DNA of 64,000 nucleotides from Glebionis coronaria. Its lineage: Eukaryota > Streptophyta > Magnoliopsida > Asterales > Asteraceae. The stretch covers positions 533,684,038 through 533,748,037 of the forward strand of contig CM046876.1 in the NCBI GenBank assembly GCA_025667525.1, read 5' to 3'. Both the position numbers and the translations under genes were made by a program. Below the pieces are notes generated by a model. The model did not search any database and was not told where the DNA came from. It saw only the letters and a list, made by a program, of their open reading frames with translations. Below are positions 11,116 through 23,354 of this stretch, piece by piece (within the stretch, counting starts at the first letter, position 1; each line of letters begins with the position of its first letter).

Positions 11116-13089
11116 GTGGTATCATGAGCCATCATATGATGTCATATGATTATCGGGTATGCGTAAAAATGGCTAAATATGAGTGTTTTTGAGGGATTTG
11201 TTAAACCAATATTAAAACAGCCCCTATGGCATTATTTTCGTGGCATTATAGACTTTTAGGAGGTCTTATAATCTATTTTTAATGATCTCATAGTCACGGT
11301 TTACGCATACTTAAATGGGTTTACTACGGGTACGTGTAAAATGACCTATAACGCGTTTTTTGGAACAATCCTTGAATCGGGTTTTAAACAGCTCTAATGA
11401 CCATGTTTACTGTAAATATATGATAATTACAAGGTTTATAAAATGTGGTTTTAAGGTCCTAAGGTCATTGGTTACACGCACCAATCGGGGGTTTAATTAA
11501 TTGTTGATTATTCTTTCGATTTCGTTGGCTAACAAGTGTTTGTTGTTGTTTAATTTTATTTCTATGGCAAATACATGCATGTTTGGCCATGGACTTAGCC
11601 AACACCTTGTTATATTCATAATCTTATGGTATTATTATGTTTCTTATGCAAAGCCGATGAAAACCTAGACCAAATGTGACATGTTGTGTGTTGATTTGCA
11701 TTTAATTTCAGTTTGGGGATTTGCCATTGTTTCGGCTTCATTAATATGTTTTTGATGTTGGTTATAGCCATTGTTTGGGCATTTTACAGTAGGTTAATAA
11801 TAGGTTAAATGTTTTTAGTCATAAATCATTTTTAACCGATGCTTGGATGGGAATGACTAAAGAATTAAAGACATATTGTGAAATTCGGAGCTGCTGAGTG
11901 ACCTGCACTAAAATGTGATTTCCCGGAGTTCTATAAGGAGATAGAAGCACAAATTTAGTGTGCTAATTCACAACTCATAGGCCTTCAAAAGTCTCAACTG
12001 GAGCTCAGGCTAGGGAAGACTCCTTCTATGGGTTTTGGGCCCTAGAAGTCGACTAAAATATTTAGGCAGATTTGGGCCTCATGTTCATTTTGGGTTCTTA
12101 CTTGCTCTTGATGGTCTTGGAGCAAGTGGGAGCCCACTTTGTGGTTATGTTGACTTACCCTTAGTTGACTTCTTGGTCCTCGTGATGGCTCAAGAGATCA
12201 AGAATAGGTTTTTCATCGGTTTGAGGCTTTGCATACTTGTGGTTGTGTGGTTGCTTGTTTGCTTGATATCTTGATATTACTTGCAAATGTTTTTATAAAA
12301 ACTTGAAACCAATCACAAACCATTTATAAAACTAAATCCTTGATTTAGTTTAAAGTTTAAATATGATTTAAAACTAAAATCTTGTTTTTCATAATAACTC
12401 TTAACGTGTTATGATGTTATTATTTTTTTATTTTTTTTGTATTGTCTAAATCTAATATTAAATCCATTTAGGTTTTATATTAGTATTTAACATGGACAAC
12501 TTGACACACATAAATTAAAACAAGATTAGACTTAAGTTAAAAAATGTTTTTTAACTTGTGCTACGATGGATGAATGCATGCTTCCTCGTACACTCTTTTG
12601 ATTTGTAAATCAAACTTTTATACCCGTCTAAAATTTAAGTCATGCCGTCCAATCGTTTGAGATCACTTGCAATTACTTTTTGCATCTTGTGAGACGGATG
12701 TAAATTGTAACCCAAGGTGATTATTATCTATGCGTGAGACCTAGACTTATTCTCGCATGTTCTCAAATTGGATGACTTAATCGGTTAAGTGGTGAGACCT
12801 TGACCGAGGCAAGGATGGGACTAAACATGCCATGTTTGATATTTTGTGAATTGTTCACTTATGTCATGAGTCCCATAAGGATCTAAGAATTGCACATGAT
12901 TTGCAACTGATGAACGTCATCTACCTGTTGAATCTATCATTGCTAGCAGATCAACTGATGTGATGGTAGAACCTCAATGAGGATCTTAGCCTTTTCGTAA
13001 AATTAATTGTTTTTATATAAACTTGGGTAGTTAATTTTAAAGGATTAATTATTGAAAGTACTAAACTTTGAACTTTGTTTATTTTGTAG
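11116..13089 (+). other. Element C untranslated leader
   Basis: About 1.97 kb lies between primer site and gag. I see no convincing gene. The 79-codon ORF at 12035-12274 has no known domain and is probably chance. The leader is long for copia and AT-rich. Confidence 0.55.
11117..11130 (+). other. Element C primer binding site
   Basis: TGGTATCATGAGCC starts two bases after the LTR. It matches the common plant initiator-Met tRNA primer site TGGTATCAGAGCC, apart from one extra T. Confidence 0.75.
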
Positions 13090-13895
13090 ATGGCAACGAA
13101 TCAATCCATTAACAATCAAATCAGATCAATTCTCGATAAAGAGAAATTGAGTGGTACAAACTTCCTTGACCGGTTTCAAAATCTGAGGATTGTCCTCAGA
13201 TCAGAAGGAAAGTTGCACCACTTGGAAGAGGCCTTACCTGAAGCACCTCCTGCTACTGCCACCGCTGCTGTTCGCAATGCCCATACTAAAAAGTTACTAA
13301 ACAACAAGAAGTGGCTGGCTTAATGTTATGTAGTATGGTCCCTGAAATCCAAAAACATTTGGAAGACTTTACTGCATATGACATGATTGAGGAACTCAAG
13401 ACGATGTTCCAACAACAAGCAGAACAAGAACTCTTTGAAACGGTCAAAGCGTTCCATAATTGCAAGCAGGAGGAGGGCCAATCTGTCAGCACTTATGTGT
13501 TGAGAATGAAAGGCTACCTTGATCAGATGGACCGACTTGGCTACCCTATGCCACAAGTCTTAGGAGTGAACTTGATACTCACTTCACTTTCCAAAGACTA
13601 TGATCAGTTTGTTCAGAACTATCATATGCATGGCATGGGGAAGACTATACCTGAACTGCATGCCATGCTGAAGCTTGCAGAGAAGGGTATGCCCAAGAAA
13701 GCTCCCTCTGTTCTTGCTATCAAGAAAGGTCATATCCAAAAACCGAAGCCACAAGCTAAAGGAGGCAAGGGTAAGAAGTTCAAGGGAAAAGCCACTATGG
13801 TTCATGACCCTAAACGCATGTTCCCCCCACCTGGCAAAAAGGAGCATCCTGCTAAGGATGTAGAGTGTCATCACTGTCATGAGATTGGACACTAG
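13090..13895 (+). pseudogene. Element C gag (frameshift plus nonsense in zinc knuckle)
   Basis: Gag starts at ATG 13090 with the N-terminal retrotransposon gag motif DKEKLSGTNFLD .. NLRIVLRSEGK. That frame stops at 13321-13323. The protein continues in another frame as MLCSMVPEIQKHLEDF .. MIEELKTMFQQQAEQE .. MKGYLDQMDRLGYPMP. The Lys-rich tail (KKGHIQKPKPQAKGGKGKK) leads to a CX2CX4HX4C zinc knuckle, CHHCHEIGH-stop-RRNC. The stop (TAG 13893-13895) replaces the residue after His, Trp in relatives as I remember them, consistent with TGG to TAG. Gag would form the particle and bind element RNA. Confidence 0.85.
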
Positions 13896-16800
13896 AGAAG
13901 GAATTGTCCTTACTACCTGGCAGAAGTGGACAAAAAGAAGAACAAAGCCGGCACGTCCAGCACATCAGGTATCTTCATGATAGAACTCTACTATTCCCTA
14001 AAACTAATACCTGGATATATGACACTGGTTGTGGTACGCACATTTATAATACTATTCAGGGGCTTAGAGGGATCAGAAAGTTAAATAAAGGCGCTTTGGA
14101 CTTGCACGTGGGCAATGGCAACCTTGCAGCTGTCGAAGCCATAGGGAGCTATGATCTTATCCTCCTTAGTGGAATGATTCTTGTACTAGACAATTGTCAT
14201 TTTTCACCCTCTATTACTAGAGGAATTATTTCTCTTTTGCGTTTATGGGATAATGGTTTTTCACATAAATTTACTGATTATGGTACTATTCAAGTTTCCA
14301 AGGATAATGTATTTTATTTTAATGCTATTCCTCGTGATGGAATTTTTAAAATTGATATGCATAATCATGTATCAAACGAGGGTTCTATTTATACCTGTAG
14401 CAAAAAGAAGTCCAAGCACAACTTGGATTCTACTTTTCTATGGCATTGCCGACTTGGCAATATAAACAAGAAACGCATTACAAAGCTGCAACATGATGGG
14501 CTTTTAAAGTCAACTGATGATGAATCATTTGATATATGTGTATCTTGTATATCTGGCAAGATGGCAAGAAAGCCTTTTACTCATGCAAGTGAAAGAGCTG
14601 ATGATCTTCTTGGACTCATACATAGTGATGTATGTGGTCCATTTAGAACCACGTCTAGAGAAGGAGCTAACTACTATGTTACATTCACTGAAGACTTCAG
14701 TAGATATGGTTATGTTTACTTGATTAAACATAAACATGAAGTTTTTGAAACGTTCAAAACCTTCCAAAACGAGGTAGAAAATCAACTCCGGAAGAAAATC
14801 AAAGCACTTCGATCTGATCGAGGAGGCGAGTATTTAAGCCTTGAGTTTTTAGATCATCTTAAGAGTCGTGGGATTGTCTCACAACTTACTCCTCCCTATA
14901 CACCACAACATAATGGGGTGTCAGAGAGGAGAAATCGAACCTTGCTTGACATGGTTCGATCAATGATAACTCCAACCACTTTGCCAATGTCCTTTTGGGG
15001 CTACGCTCTAGAGTCTGCTGCACGCATACTCAATATGGTTCCAACTAAGAAGGTTGATAAGAATCCATATGAAATATGGCACGGGAAAGTCCCGAACTTG
15101 TCTTATTTGAAAGTCTGGGGCTGTGAGGCTCTCGTTAAACGAGAAACACCAAACAAACTTGAGCCCAGATCTATCAAGTGTATCTTTGTAGGATACCCAA
15201 AGGAAACAATGGGTTACTACTTCTACTACCCACCCGAGAACAAAATATTTGTTGCTCGGTATGCTGAGTTTCTTGAGAGTAGTCTCATATCACAAGAAGC
15301 AAGTGGGAGCACCATAGACTTTGATGAAATTCAAAGTCAAGATGCACAACCTTCTGAGAACACTAGCGAACATCACCAAGAGGTTGAACATGAAAATGTC
15401 GAATCCCAAAGTGATGTAATTCCCATTCGTAGATCCGCAAGGATATCTCACGCACCTGACCGATATGGTTTCTATATCGGTGCTGAGGAACATGAGTTAG
15501 GGGATCATGGTGAACCCGATAACTATAAAGCTGCATTGTCGGATCCTGAATCTGATAAGTGGCTTGAAGCTATGAATGCGGAAATGCAATCCATGAGGGA
15601 TAACGAAGTTTGGATCTTAGTTGACCTCCCTCCTAACTATAAGACGGTTGCGAGTAAGTGGCTCTTCAAGAAGAAGACCGATATGGATGGCATTGTACAC
15701 ACCTTTAAAGCTCGTCTTGTAGCAAAAGGTTTCACTCAAACCTATGGGGTTGACTACGAAGAAACCTTCTCGCCTGTTGCAGACATTAAAGCTATAAGGA
15801 TTCTTATAGCTATAGCAGCGTTCTATGACTATGAGATTTGGCAAATGGATGTCAAGACCGCCTTCTTGAATGGCCATCTGAACGAAGATGTTTATATGGT
15901 GCAACCTGAAGGGTTCGTGAATCCTAAACATCCCAGGCGTGTATGTAAGCTTCAAAGATCCATTTATGGGTTAAAGCAAGCATCTAGGACCTGGAACAAG
16001 AGATTTGACGAGGAGATCAAAAAGTTTGGTTTCACTCAAAATCCCGATGAGCCATGTGTATATAAAAGAGCTAGTGGAAGTATCGTCGTTTTCCTAGTCT
16101 TATATGTCGATGACATATTGCTCATGGGAAACAATATTCCAATGCTACAAGATGTTAAATCCTGGCTAGGAAAATGTTTTGCCATGAAAGACTTGGGTGA
16201 GGCGGCGTTCATTCTAGGAATCAAGATCTACAGAGATAGATCAAGGCGATTAATCGGTTTGAGTCAAAGTGCATACATTGACAAAATCTTAAAGCGGTTT
16301 AAGATGGATGCCTCCAAACGTGGGAGTCTACCAATGCAATCCAATGTAGAATTGAGTAAGACTCAAGGTCCCTCCACACCTAAAGAGGTGAAGCGAATGA
16401 AAGGAGTGCCTTATGCTTCGGCTGTAGGATCCATCATGTATGCTGTGAGGTGCACTAGACCTGATGTAGCGTTCTCTCAGAACCTTACAAGTAGATACCA
16501 ACAGAATCCAGATGAATGTCACTGGACTGCTGTAAAGAACATATTAAAGTATCTTCGAAATACTAAAGATATGTTTCTTATTTATGGAGGTGATTCAACA
16601 ACTGAGCTTGGTGTTACTTGCTACACTGATGCTAGTTGGGAGACAGATCGGGATGATCTTCGATCACAAACCGGATTTGTCTTCGTGAGGAACAAAGGCG
16701 CTGTTGATTGGAAGAGTTCTAAACAAAGCACTACTGCGATGTCTTCTACAGAAGCTGAATACATAGCTGCTTCTGAAGCTGCAATGGAAGCAATTTGGAT

Positions 16801-17098
16801 ACGTAAATTCATTTCTGGGCTTGGCGTTGTTCCCAGTAATGATAGACCTATGGAAATGTACTGTGATAATACAGGTGCAATTACTATAGCCGATGAACCT
16901 GGAGTTCAAAAGGGTGCCAAACATTTTCGAAGAAAATATCACTACATTCGATAAGTAATTCAAGAAGGTGATATTCGTATTCTTAAAGTTCACACAGATA
17001 ACAACTTAGCTGATCCGTTTACTAAACCAGTGTCTTGTACCAAATATGTTGAGCATGCTAGGAGCATTGGACTTAGACCAGCTGGTAGTTTCATGTAG
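13896..17098 (+). pseudogene. Element C pol: protease, integrase, RT, RNase H
   Basis: One frame is open from 13904 to 16954 (1,016 codons). A frameshift near 13980 separates it from the gag frame. Protease has DTG at about residues 40-42 (WIYDTGCGTHI). GAG-pre-integrase (LWHCRLGNINKKR .. CVSCISGKM) follows from about 178. The integrase catalytic residues lie in IHSDVCGP (about 240), RSDRGGEY (about 303) and HNGVSERRN (about 340). RT spans about 585-800, with [10 protein letters not shown] and YVDD at about 734. RNase H shows YTDASWETD (about 906), STEAEYIA (about 949) and MYCDN (about 985). A TAA at 16952-16954, apparently from Glu, cuts the tail, which stays in frame (VIQEGDIRI .. NLADPFTKP) to TAG 17096-17098. 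Confidence 0.9.
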
Positions 17099-17947
17099 AT
17101 TTGTGTATTTTATTATTTGAATAATTGGGATGTAAAACAGTTCTTATTTGTAATGAATTGCTATATGAGGTATGATCGTTTTCATTTTATATCAACTGTG
17201 TCCTATATTTGCATGTTTAATCCAAGAGTAATTTAATTACACTAAATTATCCGTTGTCAGTTGATGATACGGAAGTATTGTCGAATTAATACAAATGTGA
17301 GTTGGTCATATTCATTTTGGAATGAATATTAATTGATGATGACGCCAATCTCATATGTGTTCATTGGATGAACATTGGAGTGACCTAACCAACGAGAATT
17401 CACTACATGGATCGTCGTCAATAGTGAATCTCGCAAGTGGTTGAATCTCTCATCCTAAGACTTGAGATGCAAGTAGGTTTTGTATGTGTGGATTGTCAAT
17501 CTTTGATATGGTTCAACGTTGTCCTGAACAAGGCTGCCATAAAGACCATTTTCAGGTGTGATGTGAAACACATGAACGACACGTGCAATCAAAATAGGAT
17601 TTGTTCTTCCACATGTATTGGAGTTAGATACTACTGGGCCCCTCGATGAATTGTACAGATGTATGTGTGGCCACACCCAAATGTAATTAAGATGGTACTT
17701 CATTAATTTGGTAATCTAGTTCAATATCAATATCGAGAAACATAATAGTTAAACTAAAGAATGACTTTTGATCCATGGCTAAAGTTTAACAAAGTATCTG
17801 AAACAAAAGGATGATTGATATCTAAACCATTTAAATGAGATGTTTAAGAAACAATCCTCATATGTTTCTAGGGGCATTGGCGTGTTGCTAGACGCTAACC
17901 ATTGCTTGTATAATTACATGATTATTATGACGTGCGCAAGTGGGAGC
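17099..17947 (+). other. Element C 3' untranslated region and polypurine tract
   Basis: This is 849 bp without a supported gene. It ends in the purine-rich tract AAGTGGGAGC immediately before the 3' LTR, the expected plus-strand primer. Confidence 0.7.
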
Positions 17948-18661
17948 TGTTGGAGTTTGCTCGTGTCATAATTACTAATTATATGGCTAGACACATATGG
18001 GCCTATGGGGTCACACACATATACACTGAGGTACCATTTGAATATGACGTGTTTATCGTATTTACGGTATATTAATAACCTACGTAACTCGAGATCAATA
18101 CATGTTTTATAATAACTAATATTGTAATTAGTTTATTACTAAGACTAAAAGAATAAATGGTAAAGTCCATTTAAAGCCCATATTGATGTAGATAAAATAT
18201 GTCATACGTTTTATTCTTTAATAATTGCAATTGATGGAGTCAATTTGCTTCCAAATATATAAGATACAAAAAAAACGTATTAATATATTGCATCTATCAA
18301 TATTTGACGGCAAATAACAAAAACCAATCTTGGTTTTGAGTTTTCTTTGATCTAATAGCTTTTGTATAGTGTAGAGAAAGACTATTAGAAGGTTACGGGT
18401 TATATAGACTAGCATCTAATTGGTATACAAGGAAGTGTAGTGTGGATCATATTCATAGAGGTGATTTACTTTGATCACTTGAGTTTCTTGTTTTGATCTC
18501 GTGATGGTCTCTGTTTGATCTACTGAATCACGCTACAAAGGTATACTTTTATCTCCATTTTTATTGATTAATCATATGACTATATGGATCCGTTCATAGG
18601 TGCTTACTCCGCTGCATTTTGATTATATTTAACATGTTATTAATTATATTAAGCACCTATA
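17948..18661 (+). repeat. Element C 3' LTR
   Basis: It is 714 bp long and differs from the 5' LTR at 17 positions with no net indel. It runs from TGTTGGAG to CACCTATA and is followed by the target duplication AGTGT. Confidence 0.92.
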
Positions 18662-18666
18662 AGTGT

Positions 18667-19115
18667 TTATGTTTCTGTGTCTTCCTCATGCAAGTGTTAT
18701 CTCTTTATATAGGGATACCATTCCTAAGAATGTAACTCAAGGTCAAAGGTGTTATGAGAATTAATCAGCCAATTAATCTCATAACTGCCTACATGAAAGC
18801 ATAGTGGTTACATGACCATAAACCTGGTCATCAAGTCAATATTAAACCCCTCATAATTTGGTCAAAGAGGTTACAAAGACTTTTAAATAAGTCAAGTGTT
18901 TATCATCATATGGTTCATCAGCAGGAGCTGTAGGAGTAACTTCCTACTGATGAACTTTTCTTCCTGCTGATGAACACTTTCCTCCTGCTCATAACCATCA
19001 ACACAACCACTATATTGAGTCGAGGGAGGTCAGGGACTTAATGGGTGTACACTCCGTACCTCCAAACCCATATACAAGTATGACTCATTCCCACAATTGC
19101 ACTAAATTTCCAACA
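18667..19115 (-). repeat. Element G 3' LTR, proximal segment
   Basis: On the minus strand it starts TGTTGGAAATTTAGTGCAAT at 19115, right after the polypurine tract. Together with 10190-10401 it gives an LTR of about 661 bp. A minus-strand TATA box (TATATAAAGAG, about 18711-18701) lies downstream of a cluster of short repeats (18916-18990) built on CAGCAGGAG and TTCCTGCTGATGAAC. Confidence 0.78.
18916..18990 (-). repeat. Short inverted/direct repeat cluster in element G LTR
   Basis: CATCAGCAGGAG, TTCCTACTGATGAAC, TTCCTGCTGATGAAC and TCCTCCTGCTCAT follow one another. TTCCTRCTGATGAAC occurs twice directly and CAGCAGGAG once inverted. The cluster lies roughly 200-280 bp upstream of the minus-strand TATA box. 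Confidence 0.65.
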
Positions 19116-19626
19116 ATCCTCCCTAATTTAGTACAATTCCTTTTTGCATGAAAATCAACTTTAACAAAACCACTGCATAAATGAAAATGTCCTAAGGATT
19201 TAATTTCCATCTTAGTACATCACTTCAAATATTCGAGAATCAGGGTGTTATAAGAATTGAACCCTTCGACTTCTTTGAATACCTGAAGATAAAATACACA
19301 CAAGTTTTCAAACACTTAAAACACTCCTGACACCATACAATCCATGTGTCCATATCCAATTCATAAATGTTGTAAGAGCCAAAGTCCATGCTCCTTGAGG
19401 CGGCGAAACCTCAACATTTACATAGGTGGTTCCTCTTTAGTTCATGCTCATGCTTAAACACTTTTCAAGGAAATTAACCATTAAGAAGTTTATAACTTCA
19501 TCCTCCTTTCAGCAAGTACAAGCACATCCTTGTGATGATATGTAAAACATGTGCTTCAGTCCTTGAATGATTAGCTTTCCACATTGAACTCAACTCCCAA
19601 GTTTCCTTAGGAGGGAGTTAGGCGTC
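19116..19626 (-). other. Element G 3' untranslated region with polypurine tract
   Basis: On the minus strand this begins after the RNase H stop and ends in TAAATTAGGGAGGAT beside the LTR. No gene is visible. A second purine-rich stretch, TCCTAAGGAAACTTGGGAG, lies near the RNase H end (about 19595-19613). Confidence 0.6.
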
Positions 19627-19883
19627 CTAGCATTCAATGACTAGTTTGGACTTTAAACCCATTCCTTTAGCAGACTTTATAACCAAGTCTCTAGCCAATC
19701 CCTTCGTCAAGTGATCAGCTAAGTTTTGTTGAGACCTCACAAACTCTATTAATATCACCCCATTCATGATCAACTCACGAATCATGCTATGTATAACACC
19801 TAAGTGTCTAGAGTTACCATTGTACATTTGGCTATAAGCCTTAGCCAAAGTAGCTGCACTATACAACGGATAGATATGGGTAC
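19627..19883 (-). pseudogene. Element G RNase H, C-terminal part
   Basis: The minus-strand reading SAATLAKAYSQMYNGNSRHLG, IHSMIRELIMNGVI, EFVRSQQNLADHLTKGLARD and GMGLKSK is the copia RNase H C-terminal end. It ends at TAG 19627-19629. Its upstream part lies at 41616 onward: element D is inserted at GGTAC (19879-19883). The few codons right of 19883 in the same frame belong to D's LTR and are chance. Confidence 0.87.
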
Positions 19884-22800
19884 TGTGACAATCTGTCAAT
19901 TTATGGTTGATATTTTGTTCTCAAATATTATTTAAAAATATTATTTTAATGTTATATTATGAACTCACTTATTTTTGGGAAGTAATTTGGATTTACGTCT
20001 GGAAGTCGCATCGACTACGTCTAAACCGGAGGATTCTACGTTACGTGCTCACGTTTACATACACCGTTTTGGTGACAATCCGACATTTCAGAAAATAAAT
20101 TTGTCCATGAATATTATTTTGAGATTTTAAATTTGTGTTGTTTCATAAACTCACAAATTTACGAGAAGAGATTAGGACTTACGATTTTATTTTAACGTCC
20201 TTTACGACTAAACCGGAAACCTTAGGATTACGTATTTACGTTTTCGAACTCCGTTTTTGATGAGACAATTTTTATTAGATTCGTTTTGTGCCGTTGATTC
20301 ATAATTTATAAAAACGTTTTTCGTAAAATGACCCGAGGGCACGCAAATCGAGGAAACTAGAATCGAGGAATACCCGTAAATTAGTGGGATGAGACAAGTT
20401 TACACTTTCCCCACCCCACTATATGGGATGGCCAAGTGTGAGCCAACACCAAAGAGGTGTCAAGTTGTAAGTAACTTAGTTACTTACACTTGTCCTAAGC
20501 TTACAAAGTAAGCAACTATGCATCAAAACCACCATCTCCAAACAACTAACTCATTTCTTACATGCAAAAACCACACAACACTCCTCCCTCTCTCTAAAAT
20601 TCGTCCCATCCTCACCTCAAACACCCCATTTGATCAATTTTCAACCACTAAAACTTGTGTTATTCACACATATGATGGAAACCCTTTGAAGATATGAAGA
20701 TTGGAGGTGATCTTAACCTATGAAAAAGAGTTTTCATGAGGTTAAAGGGCTGAATTCATGGAGGTGTTCATCTATCCAAAGGACCCAAGAAGTTTCCTTG
20801 CTAAAGTTGAAGATTTGATAACAAGAACCAAGTCTTGTTCATCAAAAATCTCATCTTTTCATCACTAATGGTGGTATAAAGATTGTTCTTCCTATCCTCT
20901 TGTTATTTTGATTATGTAATATTGTAATTTCTTTATTTATATATATGTAAATGATGATGAATAATGATTAAAAATATTATGTGGGGATTTGGTGTTGATA
21001 GATTTGATAATCATGGATAAAAAGATGAAAAACCATATGTAAAAAGGTTAAAATCATGCTTAAATTGATGGCTGTATAAAACAGTAAAAGATCATACGAT
21101 GAAATGATAAAATGACTTGAATAGATTAACATACAGTAAGCTAGGAGTCTTGTACACATGTGAGAGTTGGCCATGTAATGGAATCATTATAATGAGTGAG
21201 ATATGATCAAAACAAGTTTAGAGTACAAATCTGAGTTCACTGTTTTGGACGATTTTTAGAAAATACTTAGAGGCTGATTCAACAGTAGCTATAGAAGAGT
21301 TAAATGGAGCACATATCATGTAGTTTATGTCATAAAAATATGAGCTTCTATCTCCATATATAACTCTAGATATAGCAGTTTTGGTGAACATGAAAATAAA
21401 AATCAGATTTTGGAAATTAAAGTATAATAGTATTATATAAGCACTCAAATAAAAATAGTATAAAATGTGAATTAAAACCCACTAACTTATATAATACATT
21501 TATATAAATATGTATAAGGATAAATAAATGGAAATTTTATAAAAATGGTAGTTTGATAAGTTTTATAAGTTATAAAACTATAAACATGATTTTTACGACT
21601 TTTTCGGCTATTACCGTAAAATTAACGTTTTTGTTAAATAAAACTTAGACGGTTGGACCCGTCTAATGTAAACTTTTTAAAAATCATATACTGATATATA
21701 AACATATATAACAAGTAAAAACCGATAAAACCCGAACTATATAACATACGGACATTAACGGGCTAAGTTAACATTATTGGACTAATAATACAACAAAATG
21801 GACTAAAACACTTATAAACTTATTTATTGGGCTTAACCCATTTGGGCCCAACATGTAAAGTGTAAATACTGATAATACAAGTATAAAATGGATTAATACA
21901 AGTTAAAGAACTTATAATAAGTTTATTTGACTTAAAATATGTAAATAGATAAAACTAGTAAACTAGTATAAAAGTTATCGACACATAACACTAAAATGAG
22001 TAAACGAGAATATGTAAACCCACTTGATCATCATATATATAATCATCATATGTATACATAATTGTTATTTTTATAAAGTCGTTGGACATGAGTCTAAGAC
22101 GAGTATTATTTGTCTAGGTTTCCGTGATTGAAGCACGTACCGTACGTTCGAATTGCCGATAACCCGCCTTCCCACATCAACGTGAGTTCATAGCGTCGCA
22201 CTCTTTTAAATGTTTTTTATGAAATGTTTTATAAACCCGCGAGGGAGATAACATGTTAGTTTTTATAAAATAGGACACCATTTATCCCGATTGTTTGTTT
22301 ATTGATTTGGACCCGAATGATTGTATGACCCGATTGTATGACCCGATAAATGATTAAATGACCCGATAGATGAAATTAAATGGATTATTAAAGTTAGGTT
22401 ATGTCACTAAAAGTCCCATTAGTATGAATTGTGAACTACCGGGATTTGGTAGACGCTTATGCATATAATAGTACTATTTGGGGACGATCACCCCAGTTCG
22501 CGCCTTGACGGTTGATCCCCGTCGTGCCACATTGATTGGTAAGCGAATTTATGTATGAGAAGATTTCCATAGCGTGACCTTTGTGACGACACGCTAATTT
22601 AGATGGGCAAATTGAGTTTCGGGCTAGCTACCCGTTGTTTGTTGTAGTAAGGTAACAATGTCATGCGGCTTATAATAATCCAGTTAACGAAATACTACTA
22701 TACGCACCGAATTATGATGTATTGCCTGACTAGCAATACGGGGTCATACTATTGATATTATGTTCGTGTTTTGGTTTTTCATAACCATATTCATATAACG

Positions 22801-23339
22801 GTTTTTATTTAACTTTATACAACGTCATAAGACGTATTGTATGATTTTTTACGACATTGGCTCGTATAATGATTTTTAAGGCAAATGCCTATATTATGAT
22901 TTTCGACAAGGATTTGTATAAAAATGACTTTGGCTATTTTATGGCCTATTACAATGATTTGTATAAAATGATTTTCGGTAATATACTTATACCGATGTTA
23001 TATTGATGGATTTTATTAAACTATATGAATTCACTCGGCGTTATCGCTGACCTTTTCTTTTAACATGTTTTATCTTAGGTACTTGAAGGTAATCCTCGGG
23101 AAGACGACAAGAATTCATGGCTCGCACTTAAACAATAATTTCCATTCAAATGCTTTGTAAAACTTTGTATGAAATAATATGACTTGGGACCTATGTAACT
23201 TTAATATTTATGAATGGAAATGCTTTTATTATTAAACGACGTGATTTTTAAGCGTTGTCTATGATGTGAGTAATGTGCTATCCCGTAACACCAACGAGTC
23301 TTCCGCTGTATTGAGTTGTATAAATTTGGGGGTGTTACA
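19884..23339 (+). repeat. Element D 5' LTR
   Basis: It starts TGTGACAATC and ends GGGTGTTACA, giving imperfect terminal inverted repeats (TGTGAC/GTTACA). It aligns end to end with 38155-41610, with scattered substitutions and 1-2 bp indels. No gene lies inside: the short ORFs at 19907-20098, 20977-21174 and 21218-21448 lack known domains. Confidence 0.93.
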
Positions 23340-23342
23340 GTT

Positions 23343-23354
23343 TGGTACCAGAGC
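23343..23354 (+). other. Element D primer binding site
   Basis: TGGTACCAGAGC begins three bases after the LTR. It is one base away from the initiator-Met tRNA primer site TGGTATCAGAGC. Confidence 0.8.

Larger units (their letters stand above)
10402..18661 (+). mobile_element. Element C: complete Ty1/copia retrotransposon, TSD AGTGT
   Basis: It has two 714-bp LTRs, a primer site, a long leader, gag, pol and a polypurine tract, flanked by the 5-bp duplication AGTGT (10397-10401 and 18662-18666). The LTRs differ at 17 positions by my count (about 97.6% identical), so the insertion is fairly recent. At an assumed 1.3e-8 substitutions per site per year this is about 0.9 million years. Gag-pol is disabled by a frameshift and two nonsense codons. 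It is inserted in the LTR of element G. Pol resembles the large TAR/Tork/Angela-type branch, but I do not assign a clade. Confidence 0.93.

Noticed and set aside
12035..12274. 79-codon ORF in element C leader
   Set aside because: No known domain, lies in an untranslated leader and carries no coding signal beyond being open.
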